A DNA stretch of 64,000 nucleotides from Nocardia caishijiensis NBRC 108228 (GCF_001612825.1 NZ_BDBE01000027.1:62001-126000); one strand, 5' to 3'; positions 52,655-62,799 are shown, counted from the stretch's first letter. Program-made: numbers and translations. Notes: generated from the sequence alone by a model not told the origin.

Positions 52655-54178
52655 ATGACCCACACCGTGACCGAGCATTTCTCCGAACAGCTCTCGCTGC
52701 GCGCGCGAGCCCTGCTGCACGGCCTCGGGGCCGAGGTGCCCGCGCCGGGCACCCTGCTCGCACGCACGCCGATCTCCGGTGGTGTCCTGCTCCCGCTCAC
52801 TCCAGACACCCCGGCGGACGTGGACGCGGCGATCGGCCGCGCGGCCACCGCGTTCGAGTCGTGGCGCACGGTGCCCGCCCCCGTGCGCGCGGCACTGGTT
52901 CGCAGGCTGGCGGCCCTGCTGGTCGCCCATCAGGACGAGCTGGCCGAACTGGTGACGCTGGAGGCGGGCAAGATCGGCGCCGAAGCACTCGGTGAGGTGC
53001 AGGAGATGATCGACGTCTGCGAGTTCGCGATCGGTTTGTCGCGTCAGCTCTACGGCGCGACCATGCCGTCGGAGCGGCCAGGGCATCGGCTCATGGAGAC
53101 CTGGCATCCGCTGGGTGTGGTCGGGGTGATCTCGGCGTTCAACTTCCCCGTCGCGGTGTGGGCGTGGAACACCGCGATCGCGCTGGTCTGCGGTGACACG
53201 GTGGTGTGGAAGCCGTCGGAGACCACGCCGCTCACGGCGCTGGCCTGTCACACGCTGCTGCGCCGAGCGGCGCGCGAGGTCGGCGCCGATCCGCAGGTGC
53301 ACCAACTCGTTCAAGGCGATGCGACCGTGGGTGAGGCGCTGGTCGACGACCCGAGGGTGGCATTGCTGAGCGCGACCGGCTCGGTGCGGATGGGTGGCAT
53401 CGTCGCGCCGCGGGTGGCGGCCAGGTTCGGGCGGTGCCTGCTCGAACTCGGCGGCAACAACGCCGCGATCGTCGCGCCGAGCGCGGATCTCGAGCTCGCG
53501 GTGCGTGGCATCGTGTTCGCGGCGGCGGGCACGGCGGGTCAGCGGTGCACCACACTGCGCAGGTTGATCGCGCACCGGTCGATCGCCGATCAGCTCGTGG
53601 AACGACTGTCGGCGGCGTACAGCCAACTGCCCGTGGGCAATCCGCTCGACGACGGCGTGCTCGTCGGGCCGCTCGTCGACGAACGTGCCTACACCGCGAT
53701 GCGGACGGCGCTGGTGCGCGCGAACGACGAAGGTGGCGAAATCGTCTGCGGCGGTGAGCGGGTGGAGCTGATCGGGGCGGAGGCGTACTACGTGCGGCCC
53801 GCGCTGGTGCGGATGCCCGCGCAGACCGAGCTGGTGCGTGAGGAAACCTTCGCACCGATCCTGTACGTGCTCACCTACGACGACCTGGACGAGGCCATCG
53901 CACTGAACAATGGTGTGACCCAAGGGCTTTCCTCGTCGATCTTCACCCTCGACCAGCGTGAGGCCGAACAGTTCATCGCCGGATCCGACTGCGGCATAGC
54001 CAATGTCAACATCGGCACCTCCGGCGCGGAGATCGGCGGCGCGTTCGGTGGCGAGAAGAACACCGGCGGCGGACGTGAGTCCGGGTCGGACTCCTGGAAG
54101 GCCTATATGCGCCGGGCGACCAACACGATCAACTACTCCACCGAGCTCCCGCTTGCCCAGGGCATCCATTTCGGCTGA
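52655..54178 (+). CDS. pcd: Piperideine-6-carboxylate / aminoadipate-semialdehyde dehydrogenase
   Basis: 507 residues of the aldehyde dehydrogenase family. It would oxidise the Lat product to alpha-aminoadipate with NAD. The catalytic Cys298 is in TAGQRCTTLRRL, the general-base Glu in LLELGGNNAAIV, and the N-terminal NAD region has VISAFNFPVAVWAWN and WKPSETTPL. The end GGRESGSDSWKAYMRRATNTIN is characteristic of this antiquitin-like group. AGAAGG precedes ATG 52655. It is divergent from the lrp gene, and the initiator tRNA follows. Confidence 0.92.
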   Translation: MTHTVTEHFSEQLSLRARALLHGLGAEVPAPGTLLARTPISGGVLLPLTPDTPADVDAAIGRAATAFESWRTVPAPVRAALVRRLAALLVAHQDELAELVTLEAGKIGAEALGEVQEMIDVCEFAIGLSRQLYGATMPSERPGHRLMETWHPLGVVGVISAFNFPVAVWAWNTAIALVCGDTVVWKPSETTPLTALACHTLLRRAAREVGADPQVHQLVQGDATVGEALVDDPRVALLSATGSVRMGGIVAPRVAARFGRCLLELGGNNAAIVAPSADLELAVRGIVFAAAGTAGQRCTTLRRLIAHRSIADQLVERLSAAYSQLPVGNPLDDGVLVGPLVDERAYTAMRTALVRANDEGGEIVCGGERVELIGAEAYYVRPALVRMPAQTELVREETFAPILYVLTYDDLDEAIALNNGVTQGLSSSIFTLDQREAEQFIAGSDCGIANVNIGTSGAEIGGAFGGEKNTGGGRESGSDSWKAYMRRATNTINYSTELPLAQGIHFG

Positions 54179-54231
54179 TCCGGGCGGCGATTTCGCCTTC
54201 GGACACCCCGCGTGTACAGTGGACAACGCAA

Positions 54232-54308
54232 CGCGGGATGGAGCAGCTCGGTAGCTCGCTGGGCTCATAACCCAGAGGTCGCAGGTTCAAATCCTGTTCC
54301 CGCTACCA
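54232..54308 (+). tRNA. Initiator tRNA-Met (anticodon CAT)
   Basis: 77 bases including the encoded CCA. The anticodon CAT is at 54266-54268. Features of an initiator are present: a C1-U72 mismatch at the top of the acceptor stem and three consecutive G-C pairs in the anticodon stem (GGG/CCC). GGTTCAAATCC is the T-loop. A strong hairpin follows immediately. Confidence 0.97.
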
Positions 54309-54310
54309 TC

Positions 54311-54344
54311 CGAAAGCCCCGGAGTTTCGACTCCGGGGCTTTCG
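54311..54344. terminator. Terminator after initiator tRNA
   Basis: A perfect 15-bp stem, 54311-54325 pairing with 54330-54344, with a TTCG loop. It begins 2 bp after the tRNA and ends 4 bp before the stop of the convergent phosphatase gene, so it can serve both. Confidence 0.9.
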
Positions 54345-54348
54345 TCGT

Positions 54349-54891
54349 TCAGCCCAGCCGCAGTGTCCAGTTACCGCGATGATGCAGGCGGACGACGCTC
54401 GCCGGTTGAACGTCGATGCGCCAGAAAGACTTCGGTGGGGCGTCGAAGACGACCAGCAGCGCCGCGCGGATCACCGAGGGATGGGTCACCGCGACGGTGT
54501 CCGCCCCGGCCGAGGCGATCTCGGCCAGCCAGAACCGCGCCCGCTCCACCAGATCGGTCACCGACTCACCCCCGTGCCCACGGAACTCCGGGTCGGTGAG
54601 CCAGGCGAACAGCTGGTCCTGCGGCACCCTGCTCATCTCCGTGCCCCGCCAGGACCCGGCGTCCATGTCGCGCAGTCGATCGTCGCGCTCGCCCGCAAGG
54701 CCGAGAGCCTCGGCGGTTTCGCGCACCCGCCGTTCGGGGCCCGTCCGCACCTGCGCACCGTCCAGCGGTGTGCACCGGCGAAGAGCGGCCAGACCCGCCT
54801 CGTCCAATGATTCGTCGACCGGGAAACGCGCCTTACGGACCGCCTCGGTGAGGCCGTGACCGACCAGGTCGACTCTCAGCACCGTTCGCAC
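54349..54891 (-). CDS. Histidine phosphatase family protein
   Basis: 180 residues from GTG 54891, which lies 8 bases after TACCCT; GTG 54882 is the other option. The phosphoglycerate-mutase-like fold is recognisable: DLVGHGLTEAVRKARFP at the N-terminus, RTGPERRVRETAEALGL, and VTHPSVIRAALLVV with the second His. The usual RHG is GHG here, so the phosphate-binding Arg next to the catalytic His is missing, though the other Arg remains. It may be a variant with altered activity. It is divergent from lhr. Confidence 0.82.
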   Translation of the reverse strand: MRTVLRVDLVGHGLTEAVRKARFPVDESLDEAGLAALRRCTPLDGAQVRTGPERRVRETAEALGLAGERDDRLRDMDAGSWRGTEMSRVPQDQLFAWLTDPEFRGHGGESVTDLVERARFWLAEIASAGADTVAVTHPSVIRAALLVVFDAPPKSFWRIDVQPASVVRLHHRGNWTLRLG

Positions 54892-54899
54892 GATGGACC

Positions 54900-54905
54900 A
54901 GGGTA
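54900..54905 (-). promoter_or_regulatory. -10 element of the histidine phosphatase gene
   Basis: Minus-strand TACCCT ends 8 bases before GTG 54891 and no ribosome site is seen. Confidence 0.4.
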
Positions 54906-55034
54906 CGGCGGACGTGGCCCCGGCCACCCTCGCACCCCGTCCCGACCGGGCGATCTTCGCCGTGCACGGCATCGGCGCTGGTGGACGGTGCGCGGATCGC
55001 GAAACTGTCGGTGGGTGGGTGCACACTGAATCCC

Positions 55035-58000
55035 ATGGACCGGTTCTCCCCCGCCACCGCGCAATGGTTCGACGGCGCCTTCCCCGAGGCGACGTCGGCC
55101 CAACTCGGCGCGTGGCAGGCCATCGCCGCCGGGGAGCACACCCTCGTCGTCGCGCCGACCGGGTCGGGCAAGACACTGTCGGCGTTCCTGTGGGCGATCG
55201 ACCAGCTCGCCCAGCGTGGGCCGGCCGAACCGGGCACCCCGCGTGGGACGTCGGTGCTCTACGTCTCGCCGTTGAAAGCACTGGCGGTGGATGTGGAACG
55301 CAACCTGCGCGCGCCGCTGGTCGGTGTCACCCAGACGGCGAAACGACTGGGGCTCGACCCGCCGGAGATCTCGGTGGGCGTGCGATCCGGTGACACCACC
55401 CCCGCGCAGCGCCGGGCCATGCAACGGACCCCACCCGACATCCTCATCACCACACCCGAATCACTGTTCCTGATGCTCACCTCCGCGGCGCGGGAAACCC
55501 TGGCCCGGGTGGAGACGGTGATCGTCGACGAAGTGCACGCCATCGCCGGGTCCAAGCGTGGCGCGCACCTGGCGTTGTCGCTGGCCCGGCTCGATCAGCT
55601 CACCGAACGGCCCGCACAGCGCATCGGGCTGTCGGCCACCGTGCGCCCGCCCGAGGAAGTCGGCCGGTTCCTGGTCGGCGAGGCCCCCATCACCATCGTC
55701 CGCCCGCCCGCGCCGAAAACCTTCGACCTGTCGGTGCGCGTGCCGGTCGCGGACATGACCGATCCGGGCGGTGACTCCGATCAACCGGGGTCGATCTGGC
55801 CGCACGTCGACGAGGCCATCGTCGACCTGGTGCTCGAGCATAGGTCCTCGATCGTGTTCGCGAATTCCCGGCGCCTGGCCGAGCGATTGACCGCCCGGCT
55901 CAACGAGGCCTACGCCGCCAAACTCGGCGAACCCGTCGAGACCGAACACGCACCACCCGCCCAGCTCGGGCCGTCCACCGAGGTGATCCACGGCGCCGAG
56001 CACCTGCTGGCTCGTGCCCATCACGGGTCGGTGAGCAAGGAACAGCGGGCGATCATCGAAGACGATCTCAAGACCGGTCGGCTGCGGTGTGTGGTTGCCA
56101 CCAGCAGTCTCGAGCTGGGTATCGACATGGGTGCGGTCGACCTGGTCGTGCAGGTGGAGGCGCCGCCGTCGGTGGCGAGCGGGTTGCAGCGCGTCGGCCG
56201 GGCGGGACACCAGGTGGGCGAGGTCTCCCGGGGTGTGCTGTTTCCCAAGCACCGCACCGATGTCATCCACTGCACCGTCGCCGCCGGGCGCATGCTGTCC
56301 GGGCAGATCGAACTGCTCCAGATCCCCGCGCATCCGCTCGACATCCTCGCCCAGCAGACCGTTGCCGCGTGCGCGCTGGAACCGCTCGATGTGGACGCCT
56401 GGTTCGATGTCGTCCGGTCGACCGGGAGCTATGCCCAGCTGCCGCGTTCGGCCTACGAATCGGTCCTCGACCTGCTGGCAGGCCGATACCCGTCCGACGA
56501 GTTCGCCGAACTGCGGCCCCGCGTGGTGTGGGATCGTGACGCGGGCACCCTGACCGGACGCCCCGGCGCCCAACGCCTGGCCGTCACCTCGGGCGGCGCG
56601 ATCCCCGACCGCGGCATGTTCGCGGTGTTCATGGTCGGTGAAAAAGCCTCCCGCGTGGGTGAACTCGACGAGGAGATGGTCTACGAGTCCCGCGTCGGTG
56701 ATGTGTTCGCCCTCGGCGCGACGAGTTGGCGGATCGAGGAGATCACCTTCGACCGGGTGCTGGTCTCGCCCGCCTTCGGGCTGCCGGGCCGCCTGCCGTT
56801 CTGGCACGGCGATGGGTTGGGGCGGCCCGCCGAATTGGGTTCGGCACTGGGCGAATTCGTTCGCACGGCCGGTCAGGTTCCGGCCGATGAGTTGACCCAT
56901 ATCGTGGCGTCCATGGGCACCGAGGTCTCGGCTCCTGGAGTTTCGCCCGATTCGACGGAGCTGAGCAAGCCTGCGCTGCGGCTGGAGGAACTGGTGTGCA
57001 GAGCTGGGCTGGATCAGAACGCGACGGCCAATCTGGTCGGGCTGCTCGACGAACAGCGCACGGCCACAGGGCAATTGCCCACCGATCGCACCCTGGTGGT
57101 CGAGCGGTTCCGCGACGAACTCGGTGACTGGCGGCTCGTGCTCCATTCGCCGTACGGCACACCGGTCCACGCACCGTGGGCGCTGGCGGTCGGTGCGCGG
57201 TTGCAGGAACAGTTCGGCATCGACGCCGCGCCGACCGCGTCCGACGACGGCATCGTCGTGCGGCTGCCCGACACCACGGATCAGCCGCCCGGCGCCGAGC
57301 TGTTCGCCTTCGAACCCGACGAGATCGACGACATCGTCACCGAGCAGGTCGGTGGTTCGGCGCTGTTCGCGTCGCGGTTCCGCGAGTGCGCCGCCCGCGC
57401 ACTGCTGCTGCCGAGGCGTGACCCGGGCAAGCGCGCCCCGCTGTGGCAGCAGCGGCAGCGCTCGGCCCAATTGCTCGATGTGGCGAGGAAATTCCCGCAG
57501 TTCCCGATCCTGCTGGAAACCGTGCGTGAATGCCTGCGCGATGTGTACGACCTGCCCGCCTTGCGCGACCTGCTCACCCGGGTGGCACGCCGGGAGATCC
57601 GTCTGGTCGAGGTGGAGACCGCGAGCCCCTCCCCGTTCGCCAACGCTCTGCTGTTCTCCTACATCGGTCAGTTCCTCTACGACGGTGACAGCCCACTTGC
57701 CGAACGCCGTGCCGCCGCCCTTGCCCTCGACTCGAGCCTGCTCGCCGAACTGCTCGGCCGCGTCGAACTGCGCGAGCTTCTCGACCCGGCCGTGCTCGAC
57801 CTCACCGAACGCGAACTGCAACGCCGCACCCCCGAACGCCACGCCCGCGACGCCGAGGGCCTGGCCGATCTGCTGCGCCTGCTCGGCCCGCTGACTCCCG
57901 CGGAAGCCGCGGCCCGCTGCGTACCCCGCCCGGGAACCGCGACAGCCGTTCGCCATGGCGCCATCGCGTCCGACAGCGCAGTGTCGGACGGCGACGACCC

Positions 58001-59993
58001 GGCTTCCGAAGGCGTGTCGGAGGAGGCCGACGAATCGCGACTGCTCGCTGACTCCGACGCCCCGATGTGGTTCGCGGAACTGCGGGATTCGCGTCGGGCA
58101 CTGGAGGTTTCGTTCGCGGGCCGCACCTGGTGGGTCGCGGTGGAGGACGCGGCGCGGCTGCGCGACGCACTGGGGGTGCCGTTGCCGATCGGGGTGCCCG
58201 CCGCGTTCATCGAACCGGTACCGGACCCGCTTGGCGATCTCGTCGGGCGGTACGCGCGCACCCACGCGCCGTTCACCACCGCCGCCGTTGCCGAACGGTT
58301 CGGTCTGGGGTCGGCGGTCGCGGTCACCGCGTTGCATCGGTTGCTGGCCGAGAAGCGCGTCGTGGAAGGAGAATTCACGCCGGGAGCGGCCGGTGGGGAG
58401 TGGTGTGACGCACAGGTGCTGCGGCGATTGCGTCGTCGTTCGCTCGCGGCGGCCAGGCACGAGGTCGAGCCGGTGTCCACCGCCGCGTTCGCCCGGTTCC
58501 TCCCTGCCTGGCAGCACGTCGGGTCAGGTGAGCTGCGCGGGATCGACGGCGTGGCCACCGTGGTGGAACAGCTCGCGGGCGTGCCCATTCCGGCCTCGGC
58601 GTGGGAATCGCTGATCCTGCCGATGCGGGTGCGCGACTACTCCCCCGCCATGCTCGACGAACTCATGGCCACCGGTGAGGTGATCTGGTCGGGGCACGGC
58701 GCCATCACCGCCCGCGACGGCTGGATCGCCCTCCACCTGGCCGAACAGGCACCGGTCACCCTTCCCCCGCCCGACGACATCGACCCCACCGACATCCAAC
58801 TCGACCTCCTCCTCGCCCTCGGCGCCGACATCGAGCCCCGTCCCCAGCGCGACGCCACGTCCACTGGACCAGCCGATGGCCCCTCGCCCACTCCCGGAGG
58901 GCCTCACGACATCGACTCGAGCCCCGGCAAGAATCCTCCGGCCGACGCATCCACAGCCACCGACCCACCGCGTCGACCTCGTGGATCGACGCCGACCCGC
59001 CGAGACGAGGTGGTCGACCTCGACGAATCCGGCGTCAGCGGTGGCGAGGGTCGTCGACTCCCGACCGACCTCAGCGGCGGCGGTGCCTACTTCTTCCGCC
59101 AGCTCTCCGACGCCACCGGCCTGCTCGACGACAAGGCGGTCGGTGACGCCCTGTGGCAGTTGGTCTGGGCCGGGTACGTCTCCGGCGACACCTTCGCCCC
59201 TGTACGGGCGCTGCTGTCGGGCACCGCGCGCAGCACCACCGCGCATCGCACTCCACGCCGCGCACCCCGGGCACGTGCCTACTTGCCCCGACCATCCATG
59301 CCGACTCGCTCGGGGCCGCCGAACCTGGCCGGACGATGGTCGATCCTCCCGGAGCGGGTGCGCGACAACACTGTTCGCGCGCACGCCACGGCCGATCAGC
59401 TCCTCGAACGGTACGGGGTGCTGACCCGAGGCTCCGTGCAGAACGAAGGCGTACCTGGCGGGTTCGCGCTCATGTATCGCGTGCTCACCGAGTTCGAGGA
59501 CCGAGGCCGGTGCAGGCGTGGCTATTTCGTCGACACCCTCGGCGGCGCGCAGTTCTCCACCACCGACACCGTCGACCGACTGCGGTCCTTCGACACCGAC
59601 CGCGACGACAATCGAGCGGGCGTCGCCGTCGCCCTGGCCGCCTGCGACCCGGCCAACCCGTACGGCGCGGCCCTGCCGTGGCCCAAGGGGGATGCCGACA
59701 GCGGCCACCGACCGGGACGGAAAGCGGGCGCGCTGGTGGTCTTGGTCGGCGGCGAGCTGGTGCTCTATGTGGAGCGCGGCGGCAAGACGCTGCTCAGTTT
59801 CACCGAGGAAATCGGCCTGCGCCGCACGGCGGCGACCGCGCTGGCGCGACTGGTCACCGACCGCCGCGTCGACAGCCTGGTGATCGACAAGATCAACGGG
59901 GAAACCGTGCACGGCCACACCTTCGTCGACGTTCTCGTCGAGGCCGGCTTCTCGATGACCCCGCGCGGGCTCCGGCTGCGCAGGCAGGTGTAG
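55035..59993 (+). CDS. lhr: Large ATP-dependent helicase Lhr
   Basis: 1,652 residues from ATG 55035. The SF2 helicase core occupies the first 450 residues: Walker A APTGSGKT near 40, DEVH at 165, SATV motif III, and motif VI QRVGRAGHQ. A winged-helix and Lhr-core region follow, then the long Lhr C-terminal domain. Lhr proteins unwind DNA-RNA hybrids during repair. A low-complexity Pro/Ser/Thr-rich insert lies at about residues 1270-1340 (58845-59050), which makes it longer than I recall for mycobacterial Lhr. The nei gene follows 3 bp downstream, so repair genes are coupled. Confidence 0.95.
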   Translation: MDRFSPATAQWFDGAFPEATSAQLGAWQAIAAGEHTLVVAPTGSGKTLSAFLWAIDQLAQRGPAEPGTPRGTSVLYVSPLKALAVDVERNLRAPLVGVTQTAKRLGLDPPEISVGVRSGDTTPAQRRAMQRTPPDILITTPESLFLMLTSAARETLARVETVIVDEVHAIAGSKRGAHLALSLARLDQLTERPAQRIGLSATVRPPEEVGRFLVGEAPITIVRPPAPKTFDLSVRVPVADMTDPGGDSDQPGSIWPHVDEAIVDLVLEHRSSIVFANSRRLAERLTARLNEAYAAKLGEPVETEHAPPAQLGPSTEVIHGAEHLLARAHHGSVSKEQRAIIEDDLKTGRLRCVVATSSLELGIDMGAVDLVVQVEAPPSVASGLQRVGRAGHQVGEVSRGVLFPKHRTDVIHCTVAAGRMLSGQIELLQIPAHPLDILAQQTVAACALEPLDVDAWFDVVRSTGSYAQLPRSAYESVLDLLAGRYPSDEFAELRPRVVWDRDAGTLTGRPGAQRLAVTSGGAIPDRGMFAVFMVGEKASRVGELDEEMVYESRVGDVFALGATSWRIEEITFDRVLVSPAFGLPGRLPFWHGDGLGRPAELGSALGEFVRTAGQVPADELTHIVASMGTEVSAPGVSPDSTELSKPALRLEELVCRAGLDQNATANLVGLLDEQRTATGQLPTDRTLVVERFRDELGDWRLVLHSPYGTPVHAPWALAVGARLQEQFGIDAAPTASDDGIVVRLPDTTDQPPGAELFAFEPDEIDDIVTEQVGGSALFASRFRECAARALLLPRRDPGKRAPLWQQRQRSAQLLDVARKFPQFPILLETVRECLRDVYDLPALRDLLTRVARREIRLVEVETASPSPFANALLFSYIGQFLYDGDSPLAERRAAALALDSSLLAELLGRVELRELLDPAVLDLTERELQRRTPERHARDAEGLADLLRLLGPLTPAEAAARCVPRPGTATAVRHGAIASDSAVSDGDDPASEGVSEEADESRLLADSDAPMWFAELRDSRRALEVSFAGRTWWVAVEDAARLRDALGVPLPIGVPAAFIEPVPDPLGDLVGRYARTHAPFTTAAVAERFGLGSAVAVTALHRLLAEKRVVEGEFTPGAAGGEWCDAQVLRRLRRRSLAAARHEVEPVSTAAFARFLPAWQHVGSGELRGIDGVATVVEQLAGVPIPASAWESLILPMRVRDYSPAMLDELMATGEVIWSGHGAITARDGWIALHLAEQAPVTLPPPDDIDPTDIQLDLLLALGADIEPRPQRDATSTGPADGPSPTPGGPHDIDSSPGKNPPADASTATDPPRRPRGSTPTRRDEVVDLDESGVSGGEGRRLPTDLSGGGAYFFRQLSDATGLLDDKAVGDALWQLVWAGYVSGDTFAPVRALLSGTARSTTAHRTPRRAPRARAYLPRPSMPTRSGPPNLAGRWSILPERVRDNTVRAHATADQLLERYGVLTRGSVQNEGVPGGFALMYRVLTEFEDRGRCRRGYFVDTLGGAQFSTTDTVDRLRSFDTDRDDNRAGVAVALAACDPANPYGAALPWPKGDADSGHRPGRKAGALVVLVGGELVLYVERGGKTLLSFTEEIGLRRTAATALARLVTDRRVDSLVIDKINGETVHGHTFVDVLVEAGFSMTPRGLRLRRQV

Positions 59994-59996
59994 CCG

Positions 59997-60770
59997 ATGC
60001 CCGAGGGTGACACCGTCTTCCGCACCGCCGAACGACTGCGCACCGCGCTGGTCGGAAAGACCCTGACCCGCAGCGACTTCCGCGTGCCCCGCTACGCCAC
60101 CGTCGACCTGGTCGGCGAGGTCGTCGACGAGGTGGCGAGCTACGGCAAGCACCTGTTCGTTCGCACCGATCGGGTGAGCATCCACACCCATCTGAAGATG
60201 GAGGGCGTGTGGCGGGTGTTCCATTGTGGCCAGCGCTGGACCAAACCCCGCGTCACCGCGCGACTCGTACTGGCCACGGACGAGGTCGAGGCCGTCGGCT
60301 TCTCGCTCGGCAAGGTGCAGGTGCTCGCGCGCGCCGAGGAACACACCGTCATCGACCACCTCGGGCCCGATCTGCTCGGACCAGGTTGGGACGCCACCGA
60401 GGCGCTGCGCCGCCTGCGCGAGTACCCGCGCCGCTCGATCGGCCTCGCCCTGCTCGATCAGCGCAATCTGGCGGGCATCGGCAACATCTACCGCAGTGAG
60501 ATCTGCTTCCTGCGCCGCGTCCACCCTGCCACGCCCGTCGGCGACGTCACCGATCTGCCCGCCCTGGTCGACGAGTCACACCGGGTACTCGGCCAAGCTG
60601 CGCACCGGCCACCGTGGCGGCCGATGGTCTACGGACGCACCCGTCGCCCGTGTCCGCGATGCGGCACCGCCATCGCCTCCCGGCTGCTCGGCGAGGACGA
60701 CCCCGCCGACCACATCACCCAGCGCGAGCGTGGCATCTTCTTCTGCCCGCGCTGCCAGCCGCCGCCCTGA
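59997..60770 (+). CDS. nei: Formamidopyrimidine/endonuclease VIII-type DNA glycosylase (Nei)
   Basis: 257 residues. It removes oxidised bases and nicks the strand through a Schiff base on Pro2. MPEGDTVFRTAERLR holds Pro2 and Glu3, RNLAGIGNIYRSEICF is the H2TH region, and the C-terminal zinc finger is CPRCGTAIASR...FFCPRC. The MPEGDT start is typical of Nei rather than Fpg (MPELPE). It starts 3 bp after the lhr stop. Its stop lies 15 bp from that of the convergent glpD gene, with no clear hairpin between them. Confidence 0.93.
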   Translation: MPEGDTVFRTAERLRTALVGKTLTRSDFRVPRYATVDLVGEVVDEVASYGKHLFVRTDRVSIHTHLKMEGVWRVFHCGQRWTKPRVTARLVLATDEVEAVGFSLGKVQVLARAEEHTVIDHLGPDLLGPGWDATEALRRLREYPRRSIGLALLDQRNLAGIGNIYRSEICFLRRVHPATPVGDVTDLPALVDESHRVLGQAAHRPPWRPMVYGRTRRPCPRCGTAIASRLLGEDDPADHITQRERGIFFCPRCQPPP

Positions 60771-60785
60771 GCCACCGCGATCCGA

Positions 60786-62576
60786 TCAGCGGTCCTGCGG
60801 CACCGGCTCCAACAGCTGCGGACGCGGCTCCGGCGCGGCCGCCCGCAGGGCATCGGCCGACTTGTCGTCGGGTCGGGTCTGCGACTCGATCTCCGCGCGC
60901 ACCCTGGCCTGATAGGTCGAGACCTCGCGCTCGATCTCGTCGTCGTCCCAGCCAAGGACCGGTGCGACCAGGTGCGCGACCTGCTGTGCGCAGTTGGCGC
61001 CCCGGTCCGGGTATTCGATGGAGATGCGCGTGCGCCGGGCCAGGATGTCGTCGAGGTGCAGCGCGCCCTCGGCCGCGGCCGCGTACACCGCCTCGACCTG
61101 CAGGTAGGCGGGTGCGTCGGTGATCGGTTGCAGCAGTTCGGGTTTGCCCTCGGCCATGGCGAGCACCTCGTCGACGACCGAGCCGTAGCGGTCGAGCAGG
61201 TGGGTCATCCGGTACGGGTGGATGCCGTAGTGCTCGGCCAGCTGCACGGTCTGGTTCACCAGCGCGAAGTACCCGTCGGCACCGAGCAGCGCCACCTTCT
61301 CGGTGATCGATGGCGACACCCGCGCCGGAATGTCCTGTGCCGCTTCGTCCATCGCGTCGGCCGCCATCACCCGGTAGGTGGTGTACTTGCCACCAGCGAT
61401 GCTCACCATGCCGGGCGCCACCCGCGCGACCGCGTGCTCGCGCGACAGCTTCGACGTCTCGTCGCTCTCCCCCGCCAGCAACGGCCGCAGGCCCGCGTAC
61501 ACGCCGTCGATGTCGGCGTGGGTGAGCGGGGTGACCAGCACTTCGTTCACCCGGTCGAGCAGGTAGTCGATATCGGCCTTGGTGGCCGCCGGGTGGGCGA
61601 GGTCGAGGTTCCAGTCGGTGTCGGTGGTGCCGACGATCCAGTGCGCACCCCACGGAATGACGAACAGCACCGAGGTGGCGGTGCGCAGGATGATCGCCGC
61701 GTCACTGACGATCCGGTCGCGTGGGACCACGATGTGCACGCCCTTGGACGCACGCACATGGAACCGGCCGCGCTGCCGCGACAGGCCCTGCACCTCGTCG
61801 GTCCACACGCCCGTAGCGTTCACCACCACGCTCGCGCGCACCTCGGCGGTTCGCCCGTCCTCGGTGTCGCGCAGTTTCGCCCCGACCACCCGGTCGGCCT
61901 CGCGCAGCAGCCCCACCACCTGGGTGGACGTGCGGATGACGGCGCCGTAGTGCGCGGCGGTGCGGGCGACGGTCATCGTGTGGCGGGCGTCGTCGACCAC
62001 GGTGTCGTAGTAGGTGACACCGCCGACGAGCGCGTCGCGGCGCAGACCCGGCGCCAGCCGCAGGGCGCCGTGGCGGGTCAGATGATGCTGTCCCGGAACG
62101 GATTTCGCGCCACCCATGGTGTCGTAGAGGGTCAGGCCAGCGGCCACGTACGGTCGTTCCCACAGCCGGTGGGTGAGCGGATACAGGAAACGCAGCGGCT
62201 TCACCAGGTGCGGTGCCAGTGTCGACAACGCCAGCTCGCGTTCCTTGAGCGCCTCGCGCACCAATCCGAACTCGAGCTGTTCGAGGTAGCGCAACCCGCC
62301 GTGGAACATCTTGGAGGAGCGGCTCGAGGTGCCCGAGGCGAGGTCTCGCGCCTCGACGAGGGCCACCGATAGACCGCGAGTCGCCGCGTCGAGCGCGATC
62401 CCCGCGCCGACCACACCGCCGCCGATGACCAACACGTCGAACTGATCCTTGCCGAGCCGTTCCCAGGCCGTGCGCCGGTGCTCGGGGCCGAGCTGACCGG
62501 GGCCGAGCCGGTCCCGCTTTCCGCCCGCGACCAACTCACCAGGATTCAGGAACGGAAACTCCGGTGTCTGCGACAT
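60786..62576 (-). CDS. glpD: Glycerol-3-phosphate dehydrogenase, FAD-dependent (GlpD)
   Basis: 596 residues. A membrane-associated flavoprotein that oxidises glycerol-3-phosphate to dihydroxyacetone phosphate and feeds electrons to quinone. The FAD fold is FDVLVIGGGVVGAGIALDAATRG, then SSRSSKMFHGGLRYLE, the GlpD core VPRDRIVSDAAIILRT and HWIVGTTDTDW. GAGGAG lies 6-7 bases before ATG 62576. On the minus strand TAGCCT at 62667-62662 may be the -10. It is divergent from glpK, and together they convert glycerol to DHAP. No GlpF channel is seen within the window. Confidence 0.95.
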   Translation of the reverse strand: MSQTPEFPFLNPGELVAGGKRDRLGPGQLGPEHRRTAWERLGKDQFDVLVIGGGVVGAGIALDAATRGLSVALVEARDLASGTSSRSSKMFHGGLRYLEQLEFGLVREALKERELALSTLAPHLVKPLRFLYPLTHRLWERPYVAAGLTLYDTMGGAKSVPGQHHLTRHGALRLAPGLRRDALVGGVTYYDTVVDDARHTMTVARTAAHYGAVIRTSTQVVGLLREADRVVGAKLRDTEDGRTAEVRASVVVNATGVWTDEVQGLSRQRGRFHVRASKGVHIVVPRDRIVSDAAIILRTATSVLFVIPWGAHWIVGTTDTDWNLDLAHPAATKADIDYLLDRVNEVLVTPLTHADIDGVYAGLRPLLAGESDETSKLSREHAVARVAPGMVSIAGGKYTTYRVMAADAMDEAAQDIPARVSPSITEKVALLGADGYFALVNQTVQLAEHYGIHPYRMTHLLDRYGSVVDEVLAMAEGKPELLQPITDAPAYLQVEAVYAAAAEGALHLDDILARRTRISIEYPDRGANCAQQVAHLVAPVLGWDDDEIEREVSTYQARVRAEIESQTRPDDKSADALRAAAPEPRPQLLEPVPQDR

Positions 62577-62799
62577 GCTCGACTCCTCGCCGCCGACCGT
62601 GAACGGCCGGTCCCAGCCGACAGTTGGGTCCAGACGCCGGGCACGCCCCGGCGCCGCCTACAGGCTAAACGTAGTGGCCACCCGGCGGGTGGGACGAACC
62701 CGGCGAGGCGCGCGCCTGAAATTCGGTCCTCGCGCCCAGCGCGCCGACTTCGGCTCGTCCTCGGCGACAAAGCTCGCTACGACAACCCGCGCGGTTGGG

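Noticed and set aside
55461..58517. Open frame of 1,018 codons opposite lhr
   Set aside because: Same cause: antisense of a well-supported helicase gene, with no start signal and no recognisable domain.
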